Shown here piece after piece: positions 35,354 through 46,887 of a stretch of 64,000 bases of DNA; positions within the stretch are counted from its first letter, which is position 1; each line of letters begins with the position of its first letter. The DNA lies in the NCBI GenBank assembly GCA_028023455.1, contig JAQFVV010006272.1, positions 2,335,127 to 2,399,126 of the forward strand, given 5' to 3'. This DNA is from Epiperipatus broadwayi (taxonomy: Eukaryota; Onychophora; Udeonychophora; Euonychophora; Peripatidae). Made by a program: the position numbers and the translations under genes. The notes under the pieces are model-generated. The model was not told the origin of the DNA and searched no databases. It saw only the letters and a program-made list of their open reading frames with translations.

Positions 35354-35487
35354 AAATTATTTAAAATACATCACTAGCTGTACATTATATATATATATAT
35401 ATATGATCCAGTACTTTTATAAATTATTTAAAATACATCACTAGCTGTACATTATATATATATATATATATGATCCAGTACTTTTAT
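35354..35487. repeat. Tandem duplication, 67-bp unit, two copies
   Basis: Copies at 35354-35420 and 35421-35487 are identical by eye, each containing CATCACTAGCTGTACAT, a TA run and GATCCAGTACTTTTAT. Recent duplication or TA-mediated slippage. Confidence 0.9.
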
Positions 35488-36335
35488 CTGTGCCATTCTG
35501 CATATAGATAAACCAGTATAAACATAAACTAATTTTTCAGCAATCTGATGGTATCTCTGTGTAAGTTGGTTCCCTTTAAAACAGTAGACTGGCTTGAAGT
35601 CTTCTTCAGGAAATATATAATATGGTAACTGTTGGAATGTATACAATCAGCTCCATATAGTCTAGAATTTGGTGGATTTCAAGCATACTGGCTAGTACAC
35701 AATATACATGGGCTAATAAACCACAGAAAAGCTGGATTATGTTTTCATGTGAATCCAAACTTTATTACCATGAACTAGTAGCATCAAATAGACTTACATG
35801 CCTTGCCTTCAGTTATATCTTCATAGAAATTCTTTATAACCTGTACAACTTTAACATTCTCTCTAATTTTTTTCCAATATTTTTCTAGTTAGGATGGAAA
35901 AGAAAACAACACAGTAATAAAAATATGTTTTCCTTATCTTGATTGAAAAAAGTTAATGACTTTTTCAATTCACTTTAATCCTTTGAAAAACTTTGTATGA
36001 TTTTTATCACAATATATTATACAAGCTTTAATTAAAAAATTCTTTAATCAAAATAGATAGTGGAATTTTATAATTACCAGTATATCTATTTTAACACAAA
36101 ACATGCTTGTTTTAATTTTAAAATCAGAATTAATAAAATAAGATATTTTAAAAATGTTTAATTTATAATAATTTTTTAAATTCAAAATTATTTAATCCTT
36201 AACTGCTTATTCCAGTGTAATGTAGAAAATATCTACAAAAAAATTTTTTGTGTGTTTATTTTTACTTTTCCTTTCAACTTTATATATATATATATTTTTA
36301 CTTTTCCTTTCAACTTTATATATATATATATACAC
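35488..36335. other. AT-rich sequence with a short TA-containing tandem repeat
   Basis: A unit of about 36 bases (TTTTTACTTTTCCTTTCAAC plus a TA run) is duplicated at 36257-36330, next to the large palindrome. Nothing else recognised. Confidence 0.6.
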
Positions 36336-38029
36336 ACCCAATGTGGTGCCAATGACAATCTTGTACTGGTGGCCATCACTACAAGATTGCCATACATTTT
36401 CATCTCAAATATAAGCACATCTGAGAAAGAAAAAAGTTGCATTTTATGCAGAATTAATTTTAAAAATTACTTGGAAATATGTTGCAAAAGTATTGATGAT
36501 TATAAGTCATAAAATAGTAATTAATGTATATTTAAGAAGTTCATGTTTAGAGTTGAATAGAAAAATTATGATTTTGGAGATTGGATTGGGTTTTTGAATG
36601 TTGGAGTTTGTTTACCTGTATTTTCGGTTTTAATGATAGATAGAGGGTGTCATCAGCTTGGGGATGCAATGTTTTCATGCAATGTTTTCATTGCTCCAAC
36701 CCAATTTCTGATTTTCTAATGTTTACCATTTTGCAGTTAACATAGTCCTGCCATAATCCCAGCCTCTAAGTCTCCAAAAAAAAGGAGCCAGGTTTAGTTT
36801 GGTCTTTTCCAGATCCTGAAACTCAAAGAAGCTAGGCTTTGCAAAGATTTGTGCATTTTTAGCTTGTAGTGACTAAATTGAGATAGCCCTCTTAGTGTTC
36901 ATGGTGCATTGTGTATTTATAACCCATTGACTGAATTCTTTATTTCTGAATTGCAGGTCATTGTTCATTCTGTTAGTTGTTAGATACCTGTCAAATCTCT
37001 TAAAAAATTGATAAGTATATAGTTTGTGGTATGAAGTTTGTGTTAATTATGTATGTATATTATGTGAAACATTGTTAGATTGTGCCATTTCTTTTTTCCT
37101 TTCTCTCAAGAGGACAGATATGAGATGGTATGTGTCTCATGGCATACATCCACATAGTACATACACACAATCTACTATGTGTATGTAGGCCATGAGACAC
37201 ATAACCGTCTCATATCCGTCCTCATGGCAGAAAGGGAAAAAAGAAATGGCACAATCTAACAATATTTTACATATTGTACATACATAATTAACACAAACTT
37301 CATACCACAAACTATATACTTATGAATTTTTAAGAGATTTGACAGATATCTAACAACTAACAGAATGAATAGTGACCTGCAATTCAGAGATAAAGAATTC
37401 AGCCAATGGGTTATAAGTACACAATGCATCATGAACACCAAGAGAGCTATCTCAATTTAATCACTACAAGCTACCACAGCCCTTGATATCAATAAAAATG
37501 CATAAATCTTTGCAAAGCCTAGCTTCTTTGAATTTCAGGATCTGGAAAAACCCAAACTAAACCTGGCTCCTTTTTTTGGAGACTTAGAAGCTGGGATCAT
37601 GGCAGGATTATGTTAACTGCAAAATGGTAAACATTAGAAAATCAGAAATTGGGTTGGAGCAATACCTAAGATAAAAAACACTGGAGTTGAATGAGAACAT
37701 TGTATTCCCAAGCTGATGACACCCTCTATTATTAAAACTGAAAATACAGGTAAACAAACTCCAGCATTCAAAAACCCAATCCAATATCCAAAATCATAAC
37801 TTTTCTATTCGACTCTAAACATGAACTTTTTAAATATATATTAATTACAATTTTATAAATTATAATCATCAATACTCTTCTGACATATTTCCAAGTAATT
37901 TTTAAAATTAATTCTGCATAAAATGCAACTTTTTTCTTTCTCAGATGTGCTTATATTTGAGATGATGATGAGTGACAATCTTGTAGTGATGGTCACCAGT
38001 ACAAGATTGTCATTGGCACCACATTGGGT
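36336..38029. repeat. Large imperfect palindrome, arms about 820 bp
   Basis: The outer ends ACCCAATGTGGTGCCAATGA (36336 on) and their complement (to 38029) start a head-to-head inverted repeat. It runs to a short centre near 37160-37173. Arms differ by substitutions and a few indels. No clear protein is encoded; ORFs at 36252-36512, 36233-36442 and 37256-37441 shadow one another across the arms. The family is not recognised; a foldback element or head-to-head retroposon pair would both fit. Confidence 0.85.
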
Positions 38030-38063
38030 GCCATTTGTAATGCTACATAAATAGGGAATTTAT

Positions 38064-38350
38064 TTGTGGAGAATCTGAGGTTACGATCTCTCACATTTGG
38101 GTAGCTATTTGTAATAATACACCACCCTAGGCCTAAATTATGAGAAGATGGAAAACCATCATCATTCCCAGATAAACACAATATAAAATTAAATATAAAA
38201 TGAATGACTATGAGAGATCAACACATAACTATGTTATATTAATTACACATTCATCAGCTTTAGCCAAAATAATCATTCACCAATATGAATGCTGAACAAT
38301 AAAAATAAATCAACAGTCCAACTTGTGACTGGGTTTGAAATAGTTTTACT
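38064..38350 (+). repeat. Dispersed family H, copy 2
   Basis: Homologue of 33809-34110, starting about 35 bases beyond the palindrome's right arm. Its nearness suggests the palindrome and family H may be parts of one larger element. At the first locus it directly follows the PLE palindrome instead, so the link is open. Confidence 0.7.
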
Positions 38351-39797
38351 ATAATAGAGCAATACAAAGATTGTAGAGCATATATTGCTGGATAGAGAGT
38401 TATATGTTGGAATTAACAAGCAAGAATTGAAAGAAAAATATGTAAAAAGGAAACACTTAATGCCAATGAAAATTTTAAAAAGCTGAAATTGAGCTGGATT
38501 TGGAGGTCACTTAAAAAAGTGAAAGTAGTTGAGTAAATATAAATTAAATCTTAAACTAGTATTAATGTCTAAATCTTTATTTTTCTATCAAAAATAAATT
38601 TCTTTCTTGTTAGAAGCTAAAGTTTTTATATAATAATACATTCGGAAATTATCAACTTGTAAGAATGAAATTGTACAATCAAATGACTTTGGTTTCATTT
38701 GATTTTTTCAAGGCAAACTATTTAATAACTATTTTAAAAAATTGCAAATCAATGATAATTCATGAATATTTTTAATTTATAGCATGACATATAATGATAT
38801 AAATTAAAGTATTATCCTATACTCTATTATAACTTTAAATAACATAGTATTAACACCTACATTGTTATGTACTAATAAAGGGAATTTCTCTTTTATTAGT
38901 ACCTAAAGATATTTTAGAGAAACACATTAAGATATTAGCAACTCTCAAGAATGAAGTTGTATCTGATACTAATGTAAAGTATAATCACATGAATTTGCCT
39001 TCATTTTATTTTCTCAAGGCAGAACTATTGAACACCTACTTGAAAAATATTAAGGAAGAACAAATAAATAATAATATGTAAATTTATATTGATATAGAAA
39101 TGCTCATTCTTTTTGTTGAAATGAAAAAAAAATTGTATCACAACAGTGCTTTATAAAATATTGAATATTATCTTTTTCTCTCATTCTCAAGTATTTTAGC
39201 ATAATATATCATAATTCTAAAAAATCTAAAGCAATTACACAACGATATTATTTTCTTATATTTTTATTTAGTGTTTTAGTATTTTTATGTCAATTGTTCA
39301 TTATATCAAAGAGAATAAGTTTACCTTATCATTAATTGCAATTTTCTAGATTCATGTTGTAAAACTTATTTTACATGAGAAAAATTTATTCTTAGAATTT
39401 GATGAAAAACTTTGTTTGTAATTCAGTAATGATTTAGTCATTGCAAAAGTAGAGTTAATGTTGTTGCTAACATGAAAGTTGCTAAATCAATATAAGAAAT
39501 ATAGGATAACATTTTTAACGAGATAATAAAAAAGTATTCTTTCTAAAATATAAATTGTATAAGCTCACCAAAAACAGCTTAAGATATAGGACAATTATAA
39601 TTCAAAGCTATATTTAAAACTAAATCTAAAAAATTAAAATAAATAACAGTTCATATCCAATTTTTCTATAATGTCTGAAATAGATTTTGATTCAATAAAG
39701 AAGATACTTTTTGGCACTAGATGAAATATCAAATAAAATTAACATTCCTATAAATTGTCTTAAGGGAATAATAAAGCACGCCTGCTATATCTATATG
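38351..39797. other. AT-rich sequence with an old duplication
   Basis: Segments 38590-38800 and 38895-39090 are diverged copies. Shared are AAGAATGAA-TTGTA, TTCATTT-ATTTT-TCAAGGCA and the downstream AACTATT blocks, about 305 bases apart. No frame is conserved between the copies. Nothing else recognised. Confidence 0.5.
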
Positions 39798-40117
39798 TAT
39801 TTCTTATTCAGTTCTGGAAAGATTCATTACTTCTTAATTGTTTTGTAATATTTACTACAAATCCTTTCCTATGATTTTAAAAGAAAAATATATCTATAAT
39901 TATAACAATCATTTTATCATCTTTGTTTTAATAAAATATGAATATATTATTAGCAACATACATATTTTAAAAGATTTTATCATCTTTCCAGAACTGAATT
40001 AGAAATACAAACAAAGATGGTAAAATGATTGTTATAATTATAGATATATTTTTTCTTTTAAAATCATAGAAAGAATTTGTAGAAAATATTATAAAACAAT
40101 TCAGAAGTTATGCATCA
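39798..40117. repeat. Two adjacent blocks, each inverted in place
   Basis: Block A (39798-39826, ATTTCTTATTCAGTTCTGGA) has its reverse complement at 39984-40010. Block C (39827-39930) has its reverse complement at about 40010-40117. The order is A, C, A', C', whereas a simple inverted repeat would be A, C, C', A'. Non-coding. Confidence 0.75.
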
Positions 40118-41145
40118 ATATTTTTTAAATTATAACATAGATTACAAAATAGTCATTTAATTATTGGTATGATTTTGACAATTTTAAAAAAGTATGGACA
40201 ATATCATAAATAACTATTTCCTACATTAATGAGCAAAATACTTTGGCAGATAGTAATTTTACAGCATTCTAAAGAAATATTGAATTTCACCAATATAGAA
40301 TATAATGATAATATCTATCCATGAAAATATAAAAACTAGTGATGAAAAACAATTTATATGTTATACATAATTTGGAAAGATGAATCTTTGCTGTGGCCTA
40401 TCTGGAACATATTTCTTTTGTTGCACTATGCACTTCATTGGAAATCATTGAAATTTTCATTCTTATTAGATCTGATAGCTCAAATTTCAACTTGTTTCAT
40501 TGTAAAATCTAAACAAAAGTGACAGAAGGTTTCAAGTTAGAAGAGTTTTTTTGCTGATGAGAATTCAGTTCTGAGGAGATTCAGAAATTATTGTTTTTAT
40601 CGTAGCTTGAGCACAAATTACTTTTTTGATAGAGATAAATATCTGAAAAAAATATGGCATGTAATCAAAATAAAATATTTTTTTTACAATATCAACATCA
40701 ATAGTTAGAAATTAGACTTTAAATATAAACTTTCATTGCTGTGATGCAATCATGAATATATTCTTTTTTTAATGAACTAATGAAAACATTTTTTAAAAGC
40801 ACTCATTAAATTACATAATCTATTTTAAAAAGCTAATAAAATTTGAATTTCTAAGATAAAAAATATGATATATTAAATCTGTGTTCTTAAAATTTTTTAT
40901 ATTCAGGTGAAACTTGTAGTTATGACTGCCTGATATAGTGAAATCTTATTGAATGCTTAATCTTTAACCATTGAATTGATCTTAAAATAACTTCAAGCTA
41001 TGAGACAAGATTAAACAGATTCCACCTATGTATTTAAATTAAATAACAGCATGATATAAGATCAAATAAACAATTCATATGGTAATGTCACACGATGTAT
41101 TAATTTGTGATTGTCTTTGAATAATGAATAATAATCACATTTGAG
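40118..41145. other. AT-rich non-coding sequence
   Basis: Nothing recognised. Confidence 0.45.
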
Positions 41146-41477
41146 AAGCGTGGCACCAATGTGGGATTTGAGCATTCCATTATCAGATTTTCAATGAAAT
41201 GTATGGCTGAAGAATTGTGGGGTGGAGTGGATTGAAACCTGTCCATTAAAGTATGAAGATTGGCTATCTTAATATAAGCTGAACATTGATTGTATATATG
41301 TGTGGAGATAATAATCTGGACCAACTGATGAGTGCTGATTTAGTATGAAATATGATCTATTGGTGATTATTTATTTTTTCAACAAGTGTATGATCAAGTA
41401 TGTCAGCAGTATGAGATAGCATGGATGGTTGAGGGTTGTGTGAAAGTCTGAGTTTAAATCCCCTATATATTACATAT
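41146..41477 (+). repeat. SINE-like repeat with hammerhead ribozyme, copy 2
   Basis: Full-length relative of 19265-19600 with the same order of blocks: TCAGATTTTCAAT, CCTGTCCATTAAAG, hammerhead, GTGTGTGATCA-like region, GAGTTTAAATCCC and ATTACATAT. Both ends coincide with those of copy 1. It is diverged by perhaps 15-20% by eye, so insertion is old. The minus-strand ORF 41100-41324 is a by-product. Confidence 0.75.
41307..41375 (+). ncRNA. Hammerhead ribozyme, type I, copy 2
   Basis: Stem I 5' strand is TAATC(TGG)ACCAA (41312-41324), followed by core CTGATGA (41325-41331). Stem II is GTGCT/AGTAT with loop GATTT; all five positions pair, two as G-U wobbles. Core GAAA lies at 41347-41350. Stem III is short and weakened. 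Stem I 3' strand is TTGGT-GATTA (41360-41369). The outer GATA/TATT pairing persists. Stem I is identical in pairing to copy 1 although surrounding sequence has drifted. Confidence 0.8.
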
Positions 41478-44199
41478 TGGAGTGTGAGTATGAAAAAGCC
41501 TATACTGTAGAAAACATTTCTATATTAAAAGTGTTTTTGACAAATTAAATTTAAAAAAAAGTTTGATAATAAACCAATTTGTTTATTAAAAGTAATTGCT
41601 TTACTACAACTAACTGGAAAAAATGGTTTGAGAATAGCTGTAGATCATAGTATAATGTTCTTTAAAAATATTGATAATTCTAAGTCATGTCATGGATATT
41701 AAAATCACTGAATAGCAAAGAACCACAATCTTCATTTTTAACACCCATCTATTTTTGAATATAGGTGCATTTTCACTTACTACATCCATGTTACAAATGT
41801 AAACATATTAATTAGTTATGTATAATACTATATATTTTTTTATAAATTAAAATCTAAAATTTATTTACTTTTAATGAATTTTTAATTTGTGTAATTATAT
41901 TTAATATTTTTTTGAATTATTTACAATCAAGACTATATTATGAACATCATGATAACACTAAACAACTATATTGGTAGATATTGGAAAGGTTGTTTATTAA
42001 AACATGTGTCAACTAGTACCTGATATTTGCTTACATTCACCTGAGCCAACTATTAAAAAAATACTTTTAATAGATAGAGCATTAATTTTATAAAAATATG
42101 AGATATGTGAGATCTGACATTGTTTAAAAAAGATGTAGTCCTAGATTATTTATTAGTTGAAACATCAACATATAAAACTTCTAAATTATTTATTGGCTAC
42201 ATAAATGATCAGAAATTAATATTTATTTCAAAGGATTGATAAAAATTTTGAAAAATTACATTACTGAGAGCAATTGAATAATCCCATAATGAATTGTAGT
42301 CTAAATCATAGAAGGACATCATACGTCTGAAAATTTCAGTGTTTACCTAAACAATCTTTCATTATTTCATATGAAGAACATCTGTATTCATCTTGCCATC
42401 TTAAGGAAAATGTAATTGCTATAATGTAAATTTAGAGACATAAAAAACACGAATAAATAGAAGACTTAAAACATGTTACAAGAGTAAAGAAATTATAGGT
42501 TACAATTTTTCTTACCAGTAAAAGAATAGTATGTATGGCAAAGTTTATTACACTCCCAACTTTAAAATACAATAATGGAAATGTTATGGCATAGGCTATT
42601 GTATGAATGTGTTTTTAGTCCAACTATTATTCTATTATGGCTGCATTATAGCTGAAAACCATATGAACCTTTTAGAGAATCAAATTTATTTCATTGTGAA
42701 ACTATTATTTTTACTTAGTATAGAACATGCCCAAACATCAATGCTACAATTTTGCAATTTATACAAAGATATGATTTAAATATTCTAAGCCTCTATAATC
42801 GTTTCTGAATAGAAACTGAGATTATTAATCTTCACTGACATGTCTCTGAGAACTTGAAGCATTTCTCCATACAGAATGTTTTAATAATAATCTCATCACT
42901 CGTCTCCAGTTATATAAATTCTTCACACGTCATTGCAAATGATCGCCTCTATCATATCAATAAGAGACAGTTGCATGCAAATAGAGAAAAAATATAAATA
43001 GATACAAAATAGATTTATTATAAAATTGATAACAACAACATTTGTGTGCACATACATATGTATTTAAAGACTTATCTAATATACAAACTTTTTGATAACA
43101 TTATTGAACTAATTAATAAAATATAAATGAAAAATTACACTTGGAAAAATATTTTGATAGCCGTTCATTTTTCGATTGGGATGTGTATACAAAAACTAAA
43201 AGTACCTCGTATATAACCATATAGTAAATTTAGTATTATCTCATTTTATCTAGTTTAAAACATTAGTGAAATAAATTAATATAGCGTTCATTCTAAAGTG
43301 TTTCATATAAGCAGATACATACAAAACACAATCTAAACTTTACTATTCTATATACTCAGAAGTAAAAAAAGAAATGTAGAAAATTTATTTTGAAGTATGA
43401 CAACACGTTTTCCATTTATGACATTTGGGGGTTGTTGATTTTGAAACATCTTGTATATTTTAAAAATCAATAAATCTTTTTAGGCGTTTTGCGGCCTTTA
43501 ATTTTTAATTCTGACACTAGTAAAACGACTTCTTTTTTCGTGTTAGTGAATGAATCATATTATACAAATGCTTAACAAATGAATGTTTCCAACTAGTAAA
43601 ACTTTGTAGTACATTAAGAAAGTTTGGTTCTTTTCAAGGCAATAACGATGATTGATTTTGTAACAAATTAATGTGAAACATTTGCTTTTAATTAAATTTA
43701 TTTTGACAGATTGTTGAAACTTATCTTCTTCGTAAATAAGCAAAAATTTATCAAATTTGAACAAATAATCAATTAAATGAACTTTACATTCGATTATAAG
43801 AGTAACTTAAATATATGTTTGATTCGTTAACGTAGATAATTTAACTTGTAATGTATATCATAAGACATGCTGTAAGGCGAATATTAACCTAAAAGAAACA
43901 TCTTTACATGTAGATACAATCAAGCAATAACTTTCCTATATTGACTTTTATTAAGCAAATAGTAGATTCTAATTAAAAAATTTAACGACATGTTTGAAAT
44001 ATTTTAAATATTTTATTGTAGTAAAAGAATAAAACCTATCTTGAAAAGAACCAAATGATTTAATTTTGCAGTATTATTGCTATGCGTTAGTAAAAATTTT
44101 CTTTATTCTTATGAGATCACTATATTAATGGTACAAAATCTTCTATTAGCACACATTCTCAAATCACGCAATAGTTATATACTCTATATCATTTTTGCT
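41478..44199. other. AT-rich non-coding sequence, mildly CpG-containing after 42900
   Basis: No exon or repeat recognised. The stretch 42900-43800 holds more CpG than its neighbours, for example CGTCATTGCAAATGATCGCC and GGCGTTTTGCGGCC. This might mark a regulatory or unmethylated region, but there is no supporting motif set. Confidence 0.35.
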
Positions 44200-44420
44200 A
44201 CAATGAGAAAACTACTGTCAAAATACATTTTGTAGTATATATCCTACTATCATAAAATATCACCAGGGATTACAGATAACTATCGATTTTATCACATTCT
44301 GTTAGCATTAAATCACTATAAGATTAAAACAGTAGCAATTTTTTTTCCTACACTATAGTGCCATCTAGTGTACACAACTTTCTAGTGTCTATCGGTTATT
44401 AGAGCTTGCATCAAGTAGTA
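44200..44420 (-). repeat. Dispersed family E, partial copy
   Basis: The reverse complement contains ACACTAGATGGCACTATAGTG, AATTGCTACTGTTTTAATC and TTATAGTGATTTAATGCTA, matching the 3' part of the 4690-5270 copies. Boundaries are approximate. Confidence 0.5.
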
Positions 44421-44864
44421 CGTTGTTATACAGAATTTGAATAAAATAATTTTAAAATAATTTAATCTTCTTCTCACATAAGAAATCTATTAGGCTTCTA
44501 CAATTTTTACAAGTTAAAAATAATATAGTATTTAATAATAATATTATTACAGAGATGCAAGAATTGGAAATTCACATGAATATTAAAATGAATACTTCAC
44601 TGTCAACCTTGTGAAGATTATTTAAAACCAAATAAATTTGTGTTGTAATAACATCTCCAAGAATTAATATTTTAGTTTGTAAAAATCACTATCCATAATT
44701 TGCATCTAAATAAGAACTTAAAAACAAAAGTGGTGAAATTCTCGTCTATCTGCTACTGTCATTTGATTGATAATATAATAAAAAATAGGTAAATAAAATT
44801 AAAAAATTGCTAGGAGGTTTATATAAATTCACTACATGTTTGAAAAGGAAGATTATTAAAAAAA

Positions 44865-45302
44865 TGTGTTTTACTTATGGATTTGAGATTTGAACACTTA
44901 ACAGAAGAGTAATATAAAGACTTCAGAACACTTATTAAAGTATAAAAAGAAGTCTGTTGGAAATAACAAGAAAAGCTTCAAAATGAAATATTTTGTTGAG
45001 AGAATAAGCAGTATCATTGATACTAAAAAACATTAGGAAGAGATAGCATGTGAGGTGGATGAATAATTGTGAGAATTAAGAGATTATTGTGGTGATACCT
45101 TCAAACACATTTTTGAAAGAGGTAATAATAAATGAATGGATATTCTTAAATGGTATTTCAAACTATTGTAAAAGATCTACAAAGAGATCATATGTGAGAT
45201 GGATGAAATAAAAGGTCTATTAGTATATGGATCAGATAAACTGGATTAAACTTGGAAAAACTTTTTTTAGTGAATCAATAAGAGTTTAAAATGATGATGG
45301 TT
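44865..45302 (+). pseudogene. LINE 3' fragment (RT C-terminus), plus strand
   Basis: ACTTATGGATTTGAGATTTG at 44875 corresponds to the Leu-Thr-Tyr-Gly-x-Glu-x-Trp segment of the 46888-49340 LINE, followed by a decayed helical stretch. Near 45195 an Arg-Trp-Met-Asp-Glu-Ile-like segment and near 45235 a Lys-Leu-Asp-Trp-Ile-Lys-Leu-Gly-Lys segment match the extreme C-terminus of that LINE. A GATGATGG end follows at 45290. Stops in all frames; 5' truncated. Confidence 0.6.
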
Positions 45303-45796
45303 TACACTTTAATTAAGAAGTAATTTGGTAATATAATTAGCATTATTGACTTATTACAGTGAAGATTATTAATTTTTATTAATGTTTAAGTCAATAATTT
45401 GCAATTGTTTTCAAATATGCTGTAGGCTAGTTTACCACAATCTTAAAATAATATTTAAAACGACCTGCATCATTATTATTTATGTTGTAAATATAATTGT
45501 TTTAAAGTTTAGTACATATAAGTAAAGTGTTTTGGGTATTTTGCTGGGATGTTAACAGATGACTCTGCAGCCAGCTGATGCATTCATAATTCTTAAAACA
45601 ATCATTTTGAAGGAACTTATTGGTTTACTGTTTCAGTGTAATATCACAATTACTTAAGAGCTTATTACATGTAAATTTATTGACTAATATAATTTCAACA
45701 TTGATTAAAAAGTAATCTGTTTATATAGAACTACTGTTTAGCATTGACTCACTTGGTTCAATATACATATGTTGATATGAAGATTTTCACAGGTTG
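45303..45796. other. AT-rich non-coding sequence
   Basis: Nothing recognised. Confidence 0.45.
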
Positions 45797-46000
45797 CATA
45801 TATAAAAGACATATTTTGCGGATTCATCCGTGTTAAAAAATTTAAATATTAATATAGTGACATTTTGACTTGATCACATAAGTAATCCAGTGGGTGATGA
45901 CCCAGTGGATGACTTGTGTGATCAAGTCAAAACATCAGTATATCAGTATTTAAATTTTTTAACAAGGATGAACCTGCAAAATATGTCTTTTATATATATG
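45797..46000. repeat. Compact PLE-terminus palindrome
   Basis: Two inverted copies, each about 100 bases, of the 33-kb PLE 3' terminus meet with almost no spacer around CCAGTGGGTGATGACCCAG. Both arms show GACTTG-N6-CAAGTC with adjacent GAAA or AAAA, the TTTAAATTTTTTAACA block and the outward CATATTTTGC/ATATGTCTTTTATAT end. No coding sequence remains. Confidence 0.85.
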
Positions 46001-46211
46001 TAAGCATATGTATTATAAAACCAGATTTTTATTTTTATAAAAATAAGTTGAATTAATTTTAATTATGTATAGAAACAGACTTTCAAGCTCTCTATAATCG
46101 AATTCAGATCTTTTCTAATTACATTAAGATCAGGGTAGACAATTTACATGTATTTAAATATTATATATAGAAAACAATGCGTAACATTTGCTGAAATCTA
46201 TATAAAAAATT

Positions 46212-46384
46212 TAAAATGCACCATAGTTATATTGTTTCTCTTAAATTTCCCTTTTAAATAATGATTAGCCTGAATTTTTGCAGCCCATTGAAAAGTGAAT
46301 ACTTTTTAATGGGATACAAAAATTCAGGCTATTCTTTATTTAAAGAGAAAATTCTACTGAAACAATATAATTATGGGGCATTTC
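46212..46384. repeat. Foldback repeat, 83-bp arms
   Basis: Arms 46212-46294 and 46302-46384 pair through AAATGC-CCATA, TATATTGTTTC, AATTTTCTCTTTAAAT-like, AATAGCCTGAATTTTTG and CCCATT-AAAAG blocks. The loop is only a few bases, so an RNA or single strand would form a long hairpin. Family not recognised; MITE-like size. Confidence 0.8.
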
Positions 46385-46887
46385 AAATATATACATATAT
46401 ATTCAAACAGGTTATTACTTAAGAAATCCAATTAGCAGAAGTGATAGACTGGACTTCCAATCTACTACACCACCAAACCCTGCAGGTTTTAAGATAAAAA
46501 ATGCATTATATTTTTATTTTGTTCAGTTAAATATTCATCTTTTTTTCCAATGTTTTTTAATCCAAATTAATATAGCAATAATCATTTTATTTACATTTTA
46601 AAATGCTTTTTATGTATACTTATAATTTTCTATTTAATCAAATGGATGTATTTCATGCTGAGTAGGACTCTTTAGTTGAGATCGATTATAAGCTCTAAAA
46701 TATCTTTATTATTTTTCCTTGGTGTTTATCTATTATTAAATTATTACAAATTACTTTAAAAGTTATCAAATTTCTTATATTCATAACTATTATAATGGAA
46801 ATTTTTGACTGCTCCTAATATTAGGTGTGAAAAAATAAATATATATATATTGTGGTTAATATACATGTAAATAAAAATGATTAAATT
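46385..46887. other. AT-rich sequence with a weak tRNA-like segment
   Basis: GACTGGACTTCCAATCTACTAC near 46450 resembles a tRNA anticodon arm, but no A or B box is convincing. Nothing else recognised. Confidence 0.3.

Noticed and set aside
37256-37441. ORF in the large palindrome as transposase
   Set aside because: Its translation is hydrophobic low-complexity without DDE or RT residues, and the mirror arm does not keep the frame.
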